From Acidimicrobiales bacterium (GTDB lineage Bacteria; Actinomycetota; Acidimicrobiia; Acidimicrobiales; JAKAVM01), in NCBI GenBank assembly GCA_027452005.1, contig DAIDHF010000032.1:1-32641 (forward strand): a stretch of 32,641 nucleotides of DNA, in the 5' to 3' direction. This document shows, in pieces, positions 1 through 5,637 of this stretch; position 1 is the first letter of the stretch, and the number at the start of each line of letters is the position of its first letter. The notes under the pieces were generated by a model. The model had not been told where the DNA came from, made no database searches, and worked only from the letters and a program-made list of their open reading frames with translations. The translations under genes and the position numbers were made by a program.

Positions 1-975
1 GAGACCTTTGCCTATGACGCAAATGGGAATAGAACTTCAAGCACTTCTTCAAGTGGGCAAACTACCAGTTATACCTACAATGGGGAAAATGAGCTTTCCT
101 CTCTAAATTCAAATGGCACGACAAGTACATACTCCTATGGTGGAGATGGATTTAGGCTTTCTGCAATTTCCAGTGGATCAACCCAGACTTTTGTCTATGA
201 CACCCAGTCCTTTGTTCCTCAACTACTAGAAGATGGGACTAATGACTACGTCTATGGGCCTTCGGGTGTACCGATCGAGCAGGTGAACCAGTCGAACGGT
301 GCGACTACCTATCTTTACACCGATCAGTTGGGGTCGGTTGTCATGGAGGCCGATGGTTCCGGCAATGTGACCGGGACGCAGAGTTACAGTCCGTATGGAA
401 CGGTGTCTTCCACAACTGGCACCTGGACGACGCCCTTTGGGTTTGCGGGGGGATCTACAGATGCAAATGGTCTGATTTATTTGATCAACCGATACTACGA
501 CCCGGCGACGGGGCAGTTTATGAGTGTGGACCCGTTAGTGAGATTGACGGGGGCAGCGTATTCGTATTCCAAGGGTGATCCAGTGAATATGTCTGATCCT
601 GCGGGTCTCGATTACGGTCCGTACCGCTGGACTATGCCTCAGTCAACCGTTATCTATCGTGTTCTTCAAGCAACCGCCGTAGGAACGGAGGCCTGCGGAG
701 AAATACCTTTTCCTGGATTAGCGGTCGCATGCAAGGTTCTCCAACCGATTGCCGGGTTTGCTGAGGATGGACTCCAGTTACAGTGCCTAGAACGGGCTAG
801 TGAATTCAATGCAACTGAGAATCCAGGTCCACAGGCCATACGCAGTGAACGATGTGTCATACTAATTCCAACGCTCTTGGATGTATCGTATGACTTCCTA
901 GTCAGTTTCTATCACAGCGGCAACAAAGGCAATTGTCCTCCACCAACGCCACCCGAAGAGCCACCAGACTATTGA
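1..975 (+). CDS. RHS/YD-repeat protein, C-terminal part (5' end outside window)
   Basis: The frame is open from base 1, so this is the last 324 residues of a longer secreted or surface RHS protein. Residues 1-95 are degenerate YD repeats (YDANGN, YTYNGENEL, YSYGGDG, FVYDT). The RHS repeat-associated core follows: YLYTDQLGSVV near residue 105, RYYDPATGQFMSVDP near 165 and DPAGLDY near 200. In this family the core marks the point where a variable C-terminal effector begins. Here the tip (about residues 206-324) contains five cysteines, a hydrophobic stretch around IPFPGLAVACKVL, and ends in a proline-rich segment. I recognise no toxin fold in it. Densely packed small genes follow directly, as expected for a polymorphic toxin locus, so an immunity gene may be among them. 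The RHS assignment is firm; any effector role is inferred. Confidence 0.88.
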   Translation, partial: ETFAYDANGNRTSSTSSSGQTTSYTYNGENELSSLNSNGTTSTYSYGGDGFRLSAISSGSTQTFVYDTQSFVPQLLEDGTNDYVYGPSGVPIEQVNQSNGATTYLYTDQLGSVVMEADGSGNVTGTQSYSPYGTVSSTTGTWTTPFGFAGGSTDANGLIYLINRYYDPATGQFMSVDPLVRLTGAAYSYSKGDPVNMSDPAGLDYGPYRWTMPQSTVIYRVLQATAVGTEACGEIPFPGLAVACKVLQPIAGFAEDGLQLQCLERASEFNATENPGPQAIRSERCVILIPTLLDVSYDFLVSFYHSGNKGNCPPPTPPEEPPDY

Positions 976-1100
976 GCGACCGATCAAGGAATTTGGGGAG
1001 ACAAGCACCGGATCCCTTTGGCAGATCCGCTGGTTTGTCTGCCCTCGGCACAGCTTTGGAGAGATTGACCAATGAACAAGAACTAAGCGACTCTCCTACA

Positions 1101-1682
1101 ATGGTTCGGTCCACTCCCTTCGCCGATGAGCTAGAACAACGTGCTCAAACGCTGGTCGCAGAGGGCTGGAATGATGCGGATGCGATTGCAGCATTGATAG
1201 AGCAAGCGGGTAGTAATACAGATCAACTGGTTATTGCATCTAGATGTGCGAAACTTGGTGGCGCATGGATGGAACTGAGAGAGCAGAATCGCGTTGTTCG
1301 ACTTCTTGAAGCTGCAGCCTCGGGAGAACCAATTGAATGTCTGTCTGTTGAACAGGAAGAGCTGTTCTCGCTCATTGAGTCCTGGGCCAGTATGAACGGT
1401 GATGATGCTTTTACGGTGCTATCGAAAATTGAACCGCGACTCATGGACCTATGCAGTGAAATGAAGACAACCGCTGAGAACTTGAGATTTAACGAAACTA
1501 AGAGTGAAGACGAACAACGAACGGAGTGGCTAAAGTATTCTCTTGATATCCCCAAGAAATTAATGAGTCTTGTTGGCGAGAAATCTGAGGCCGAAGGGGT
1601 AATTATCCGATCACAAACAGCTTTCGAATTCGTGCTTACGTATTTTGGTTCGTACTTCTTTCGAATACAAGCTCATCGGTAA
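1101..1682 (+). CDS. Hypothetical helical protein downstream of RHS gene (candidate immunity protein)
   Basis: A 193-residue soluble protein from ATG 1101. An in-frame TTG at 933 would add 56 residues and overlap the RHS gene by 43 bases. That extension is Arg/Ser-rich and less protein-like, so I prefer 1101, although neither start has a good ribosome binding site. The body is acidic and predicted mostly helical (for example LEQRAQTLVAEGWNDADAI and FSLIESWASMNGDDAFTVL), with no signal peptide or membrane segment. I do not recognise the family. Its place directly after an RHS effector tip fits an immunity protein or a chaperone/adaptor, but only by position. Its 3' end overlaps the next reading frame by 38 bases, which could be translational coupling or the scar of a frameshift joining two parts of one protein. 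Confidence 0.6.
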   Translation: MVRSTPFADELEQRAQTLVAEGWNDADAIAALIEQAGSNTDQLVIASRCAKLGGAWMELREQNRVVRLLEAAASGEPIECLSVEQEELFSLIESWASMNGDDAFTVLSKIEPRLMDLCSEMKTTAENLRFNETKSEDEQRTEWLKYSLDIPKKLMSLVGEKSEAEGVIIRSQTAFEFVLTYFGSYFFRIQAHR

Positions 1683-1995
1683 ACGTGATCGTCATGGACT
1701 GACTCCTCGGGCTAAGCGGTTTCCGCACCGTGGTCACCTTGTAGAGTACAGGCTGGTGTCTGATGCAAGCAAGGCAGATGTTGTTGCAACACTAAGTTTT
1801 GAAACGTGGTGGTCAATATTTATGCTTGACATTGAAAGTTTAGACGAAGCGATGTGGACGGGAAGCATGAAATTGACAGGAGACTGGCGTATTGCCGGTA
1901 TACTGTCAGAAATGGCAGCGACACCAAGAATAGGATCTTGGCTAGACAGACAGAAAGGATTATCTATCCCATTGACAGTATCGAATCGTCTATAA
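1645..1995 (+). CDS. SCP2-like (sterol-carrier-type) domain protein
   Basis: A 116-residue reading frame from TTG 1645, overlapping the previous gene. The centre, ASKADVVATLSFETWWSIF followed by EAMWTGSMKLTGDW and RIAGILSEM, matches the usual SCP2 pattern: 'aDvt' strand, a hydrophobic stretch, then 'GklkikGdl' and a terminal helix. SCP2 domains bind lipids or other hydrophobic ligands in a pocket. There is no signal peptide. The stop is immediately followed by the ATG of the next gene (zero gap), so it is probably cotranscribed and coupled with its neighbours. The non-ATG start inside the upstream gene leaves open that 1101-1995 was once a single gene. The SCP2 call is by eye and moderately confident; the role at this locus is unknown. 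Confidence 0.5.
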   Translation: MVRTSFEYKLIGKRDRHGLTPRAKRFPHRGHLVEYRLVSDASKADVVATLSFETWWSIFMLDIESLDEAMWTGSMKLTGDWRIAGILSEMAATPRIGSWLDRQKGLSIPLTVSNRL

Positions 1996-2643
1996 ATGAC
2001 GCATCGCAAATTGGGGAACAGAATTGGAAGAGATATTTTTGTTAGTTGTGTATTAACAATGTTTATTGTGATTTCAGGTTGTTCGCACCAGGTTGGTTTT
2101 GCCTCCAGTAAACCTGGAACACTCCATGATGTTGGCAAAACACAAATTAGAAATGTCTTTGTCAATGGCGCCGTGAATCGGATCGACAAGTCCGGAAAGG
2201 TAATATCGATTGATTCTCAAGAAAATTGGAATGAAATCAAAGTAGAGAACTCGACCGAGATCATCGGGTATAAATGCCAGCCAAATTTCGATTCAATCAC
2301 TTTGGGTGCACTTGTGAGTGTGGCCGGTTATCTCTATAATTCACATACTCTAGTCGCTCGTTGGATCGAAATAAATCAGTACGTAGGCTGGGCTAGGGTC
2401 ACGACAATTGGATATAGACATCAGTTTTTGGATGCAGAACTAACTAATGCTAACGGTTCGGTGAATTCAGGAAGGGCGGTACTCTTCACATTGTCTTGCC
2501 GGAGGGAAGCGAAGGACGTTACGGGAGAAACGTTTTCGACAATCTCAGTGGGAGACCAGATTCAACTGTCAGGAAATATTCTACGTACTAAGAGTTCTGG
2601 CACACGTATTGCAGTTGTTAAGATCTATAGTATTACAAAGTAA
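1996..2643 (+). CDS. Lipoprotein with DUF5666-like beta domains
   Basis: A 215-residue exported lipoprotein. The N-terminus has basic residues (MTHRKLGNRIGR), a hydrophobic core (FVSCVLTMFIVI) and a lipobox VISGC, so Cys29 is the probable lipid anchor. The mature part shows two copies of the pattern seen in DUF5666-type domains: 'G.VNRIDKSGKVISID....I.VENSTEIIG' then 'LGALVSVAGY....LVARWIEI', and a second, weaker copy ending 'VGDQIQLSGN.....TRIAVVKIYSI'. These are small OB-like beta units found in secreted bacterial proteins of unknown function. The ATG abuts the upstream stop, which suggests coupling to the RHS-linked group. Codon use is AT-rich, like the rest of this zone. Intact; function unknown. 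Confidence 0.72.
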   Translation: MTHRKLGNRIGRDIFVSCVLTMFIVISGCSHQVGFASSKPGTLHDVGKTQIRNVFVNGAVNRIDKSGKVISIDSQENWNEIKVENSTEIIGYKCQPNFDSITLGALVSVAGYLYNSHTLVARWIEINQYVGWARVTTIGYRHQFLDAELTNANGSVNSGRAVLFTLSCRREAKDVTGETFSTISVGDQIQLSGNILRTKSSGTRIAVVKIYSITK

Positions 2644-2879
2644 TTCGGGCACCTTTTTTGCTCAACCCCTAATGCAAGTGATGATTTGTGTGCCTCGCGC
2701 CACAAGGCAGTGAACTCAGCGGGAATCAGATACCCATGTGCATTGTGTGGGCACTCTTCATTGTATTGGACTCGCCAGTCTTCGATGAGTACCTGTGCTT
2801 CAAGTAGTGACTCGTAGAGATGACCGTTCAGAAAATCATCCCGATGTCGTCCGTTGAAGGTAACCGGGGCCCGCCACAA
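2625..2879 (-). pseudogene. IS3-family transposase, C-terminal relic
   Basis: The minus strand encodes 84 residues with the end of the IS3-type DDE integrase core: SFNGR-like (TFNGRHRDDFLNGHLYES), EAQVLIEDWRVQYNEECPHN, then GYLIPAEFTALWREAH. In complete IS3 transposases this corresponds to the last quarter of OrfB, including the region of the third catalytic acid. Nothing upstream (2880 onward) continues the frame, so the rest of the element is deleted. The tail overlaps the 3' end of the plus-strand lipoprotein gene by 19 bases. A dead fragment; the family is clear, the exact element is not. Confidence 0.78.
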
Positions 2880-2911
2880 TCACAATCGAGTTATTTTTCC
2901 ACCGTTGCGTG

Positions 2912-2933
2912 CACCCCTTGATGCCAAGGGGTG
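2912..2933. terminator. Perfect hairpin, terminator-like
   Basis: CACCCCTTG and CAAGGGGTG form a perfect 9-bp stem around the loop ATGC. A T5 run lies 10-15 bases downstream on the plus strand. The T-run is not directly adjacent, so it may be a weak intrinsic terminator or a structural part of an old IS. Confidence 0.35.
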
Positions 2934-3022
2934 GAGAGCCATTCTTTTTGCCCATAGTAGCCAACTAAATTGCTAAATACTCACATTGGAGGTGGCCCTA
3001 TTTTAGGGGAGCCGCGTAGGGA

Positions 3023-3145
3023 TGGCGGGTCCCCATTTGTCGGTCCACCCTCTATGTTGGTATTTCGTCCTTCATGATACCATCGCCAGGTCTTGATTGA
3101 CAGATACCTTTAAGGGCTCTGGAGTGGTAGCCAAAGGAAATAACA
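3023..3145. repeat. Dispersed IS-end-like repeat, copy A
   Basis: Starts TGGCGGGTCCCCATTT and ends near CCAAAGGAAATAACA. It aligns over its whole length with 4875-4998 (roughly three quarters identical by eye), in the same orientation. The first 36 bases also resemble 10185-10220. Its outer edge contains an imperfect palindrome (GGGTCCCC...ACCC). The IS30 element begins only 14 bases after it. Confidence 0.6.
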
Positions 3146-3159
3146 GATCAACCCGGATG

Positions 3160-3177
3160 CAAGGACGAAGTGTAACT
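3160..3177 (+). repeat. IS30 left inverted repeat
   Basis: CAAGGACGAAGTGTAACT. It pairs with 4218-4235 with one mismatch (T versus C at the 14th position). Confidence 0.75.
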
Positions 3178-3245
3178 TTCACGCACTAAGATAGGTAAGC
3201 TGGAGCACGGCTCAAGGCTATCGATCTCACCACGAAAGGAGCACA

Positions 3246-4213
3246 ATGAAGACGTACTCACAGCTTACCCAGGACCAACGCTATCAAATCGGCGCGTCGT
3301 TGCGCGCGGATTGGTCGAAGGAAGAGATCGCCCATGAAGCAGGCTGCCACCCCTCGACGATCTCCAGAGAGCTCAAATCGAACAAGAACAAGCGCGGGTA
3401 ACGACCTAGATAGGCCCATTCAATGGAAAAGGTTCGCCAGGAGGGCAACAACGCATTCAAGTTCTGCAAAGCCAACTTCACCTTTCGGGTCGATCCTTTG
3501 ATCACAGCTGGCTACTCACCCGGCCAGGCTGCCGCGAGGCTCGCCCATGAGGGCACACTGTCGATTAGCCACGAGTCGATCTACCTCCACCTCTTGAAGG
3601 ACAAGGCAGCTGGCGGGGAGCTATACAAATCCTTGAGGTGTTCAAAGCAGCGCAAGAAGCGCTAGAGCTCCAGTCACGACTGGCGGGGCAAGATCCCAGG
3701 TAGGGTGCCGATTTCCAAGCGTGGTCCGGGGCTACAACCGCAGTCTTTTGAGTCACGGTAAAGTCGACTGCATCGTGGGGGGAAACCAACAAGGCCATTG
3801 TAGTCTCGGTGGTGGATTTCAAGTCACGCTAGGGCTTCCTGGCCAAGTCCACCGATAAGAGAGCTGCCGTAGTCGCTGAGGTACTGCGCAAGAAACTCCG
3901 CCACGTCAAGGACGTCTTCAAGACTCTCACCTTCGACAACGGCATGGAGTTTGCCAATCACAAGAATCTTGCACGTCACCTTGACGTGAAGACCTTCTTC
4001 TGCGATCCATACTCATCTTGGAAGCGAGGCACCAAGGAGAACCTCAACGCGCTGGTGAGGCAGTACCTCCCCAAAGGAACCAACTTGAGGACCGTCACCG
4101 ACGACCAGCTCGCAGAGATCGAAGACAGGCTTAATCACCGTCCGCGGAAGGAACTCGGTTGGCTCTCTTCCTACGAAGTATTCCGCGGACTCCGTCTCTG
4201 CTATACTTGTTGA
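3246..4213 (+). pseudogene. IS30-family transposase, multiply disrupted
   Basis: Starts at ATG 3246 with the typical IS30 helix-turn-helix: YSQLTQDQRYQIGASL then HPSTISRELKSN. In-frame stops occur at 3399-3401 and 3411-3413 (where the family has Tyr and Gln in 'GYRPKQAH'), at 3663-3665, and, after frame changes, at 3830-3832. The region around 3760-3780 changes frame twice: the first catalytic Asp lies in VDCIVGG in one frame and NKAIVVSVVDF in another. The C-terminal catalytic part from about 3840 is open: TFDNGMEF holds the second Asp, and WKRGTKENLNALVRQYLPKG holds the conserved Glu. About 320 codons in total, normal for the family. Dead by several independent lesions. Confidence 0.88.
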
Positions 4214-4217
4214 AAAC

Positions 4218-4235
4218 AGTTGCACTTCGTCCTTG
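4218..4235 (-). repeat. IS30 right inverted repeat
   Basis: AGTTGCACTTCGTCCTTG; its reverse complement matches the left end at 17 of 18 positions. It lies 5 bases after the transposase stop. Confidence 0.75.
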
Positions 4236-4295
4236 AAAGCGGGTTGGAATTTCCAGCATATTTGAAATTGCTAAATATACTGCCGTGCCAGATTG

Positions 4296-4851
4296 ATGCA
4301 GCCCCCACCTTCGTACTCGAAATCACTCGTCACTATTTTGACCCGCATAGTACCAAGCGAATACACCAAGGCAGTTATTCAATTGCTGGTCATTGCATGT
4401 ATCACGTTAGTGACCGCCTCTTGTACGAATTCAGTCAAGCCGGCCTCTGTTCCACCGAGAATCAATCCATGTAGTCTTTTCACTTCACAAGATGCATCTG
4501 CATTATTCAATGTTGCTATGTCATGTGATTTTATGAGTGGGAACCTGTTAGCAGGCGATGCTTCCTATAGCAACTCGGATTCAAATTCTGATCGAAGGTG
4601 TGGGTAAAGGAACACCACACAGTAGGTCAGTACAATTGTCTATAGCGCACCAGCAAGCTTCTGAAGTCATTATAATCGATGGCGTTCGTGCCTACTGGAA
4701 TCGGTCCGTGTTTAGTAGAATTCCTGAATTGACTGCATTTGCAAACGGATATCTCATCATCATTCCCATGATGAATCAAGGCAATTCTGCGGTCAATTTT
4801 GCAGCAAGTGCACTAAACACGATTCTCCATGAGCATTTTCTAAAACTTTGA
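4296..4851 (+). pseudogene. Frameshifted lipoprotein gene (DUF3558-like?)
   Basis: The first part (ATG 4296, or TTG 4293) encodes a lipoprotein signal: AVIQLLVIACITLVTASC, with lipobox TASC, followed by a mature start with INPCSLFTSQDASALF. That 'PCsll....a..l' pattern is reminiscent of DUF3558-type actinobacterial lipoproteins. This frame stops at 4605-4607. A second frame, open from about 4558 to 4851, continues naturally: VQLSIAHQQASEVIIIDGVR, ELTAFANGYLIII and a closing helix AASALNTILHEHF. The two halves read as one protein of about 180 residues split by an indel at roughly 4585-4620. It starts 60 bases after the IS30 end, so the insertion may also have removed its promoter. The family guess is weak; the split is fairly clear. 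Confidence 0.6.
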
Positions 4852-4874
4852 GGATTGGGCCTGTTCTATTGTCC

Positions 4875-4998
4875 TGGCGGGTCCCCATTTATTGGGCCAC
4901 CCTATTTGTTGGTATTTCGTCCTTGTTGATACCAGCGTCAGAACTTGATTGGCAGATATCTTGAAGAATGCCTTGGCACAGTATCCAAAGGAAACAAT
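4875..4998. repeat. Dispersed IS-end-like repeat, copy B
   Basis: TGGCGGGTCCCCATTT to CCAAAGGAAACAATA. It aligns with copy A (3023-3145) over its whole length in the same orientation, with scattered substitutions. It lies 23 bases after the frameshifted lipoprotein gene and directly upstream of a TATAAT box at 5011. Confidence 0.6.
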
Positions 4999-5010
4999 AT
5001 TTCAAATTTA

Positions 5011-5016
5011 TATAAT
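5011..5016 (+). promoter_or_regulatory. Candidate -10 box for leaderless transcript
   Basis: A perfect TATAAT lies 7 bases before ATG 5024, so transcription would start at or just before the start codon. No convincing -35 is visible. It lies just outside repeat copy B. Confidence 0.3.
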
Positions 5017-5023
5017 AGATTCT

Positions 5024-5311
5024 ATGGGCGGGGTATTGTGCGAGAAGGAACGCCATATTCTGCGTGACTTAGGATTAGAACGCCACCGACAAGAAGAGGC
5101 GGTTCCTATCCTGACAGAGAGGGTAGGAGATAGAAGGCTATAGTTCTCACTGGAGGATTTGGCACAAAATCCAGCAAGATCGCTACTGCAAATGAGCCAG
5201 CTAGACAATTTCCTAATACCTCTGGCAAGCCTATGGGTGAAGGATTGCTCGTGGCATCCCAACCAAGATTGCAAGCAGGAACTGCAGATACTGATTAGGA
5301 TTGCGAGATGA
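5024..5311 (+). pseudogene. Decayed small gene with in-frame stop, coupled to next gene
   Basis: The frame from ATG 5024 to TGA 5309-5311 has a single internal stop (TAG 5141-5143). The translation looks protein-like on both sides of it: EKERHILRDLGLERHRQEEA before, then LEDLAQNPARSLLQMSQLDN and LASLWVKDCSWHPNQDCKQE after. Its terminal TGA overlaps the ATG of the following lipoprotein as ATGA (5308-5311), a classic translational-coupling arrangement that supports former coding status. No family recognised; about 95 residues, soluble. A lone shadow frame is possible. Confidence 0.35.
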
Positions 5312-5602
5312 GACATGCCGAGTCCCCGGTGAAAATAGTAGTGTTTTTGGCTCTCTTGGGGCTTGGGAGTCTGTTGATGGCCTCATGTGGTCGGAGCAGG
5401 TATTGCAGAGACGACTGACGGTGGATCAACCTGGCAACCAATATCGATGAACCCAATTCCCACTCCAGCACAGGCCAAGATCGCCCATCACACTCCTAAT
5501 TCCTCGATTAATTCGCCTTTAAAGGCTCTAGCAACTATTGGTGCCACTGGCGCTATAGTAGCCGTGGGACCCAATGGAGAAATTGTGACGGGGAAGCCTT
5601 AG
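5308..5602 (+). pseudogene. Frameshifted small lipoprotein gene
   Basis: ATG 5308 begins a clear lipoprotein signal, VKIVVFLALLGLGSLLMASC (lipobox MASC), but the frame ends at TGA 5416-5418. The overlapping frame open to 5602 continues with GIAETTDGGSTWQPISMN, a BNR/photosystem-II-assembly-like 'TTDGGSTWQ' repeat motif, then a low-complexity tail ending GATGAIVAVGPNGEIVTG. The most economical reading is a single lipoprotein of about 95 residues broken by one indel near 5385-5410. The ATGA overlap with the upstream frame suggests an old two-gene unit. BNR-type motifs are common in secreted propeller proteins, so this may be a fragment of something larger. Confidence 0.5.
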
Positions 5603-5637
5603 TAAGATGACATATCGACTTTGGATTGGAAGAAGCT

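Larger units (their letters stand above)
2880..3159. other. Gene-less stretch between IS3 relic and IS30 element
   Basis: No credible gene. It holds a perfect 9-bp hairpin (2912-2933) and the first copy of a dispersed IS-end-like repeat (3023-3145). It reads as debris of earlier insertions and deletions. Confidence 0.6.
3160..4235 (+). mobile_element. IS30-family insertion sequence (about 1.08 kb, transposase decayed)
   Basis: Bounded by inverted repeats: 3160-3177 (CAAGGACGAAGTGTAACT) and 4218-4235, whose complement differs at one position. The length of 1,076 bp is normal for IS30 elements. It contains one transposase gene (3246-4213) preceded by a good ribosome binding site (AAAGGAG ending 4 bases before the ATG). 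No convincing target duplication is visible, which is normal to miss because IS30 makes only 2-3 bp duplications. The transposase is inactivated, so the element could move only if a related transposase acted in trans. Confidence 0.8.

Noticed and set aside
3399-3665. In-frame stops in the IS30 transposase as evidence of stop-codon reassignment or recoding
   Set aside because: Different stop types are involved (TAA and TAG), frame changes also occur, and all core genes use the same stops normally. Simple decay explains it.
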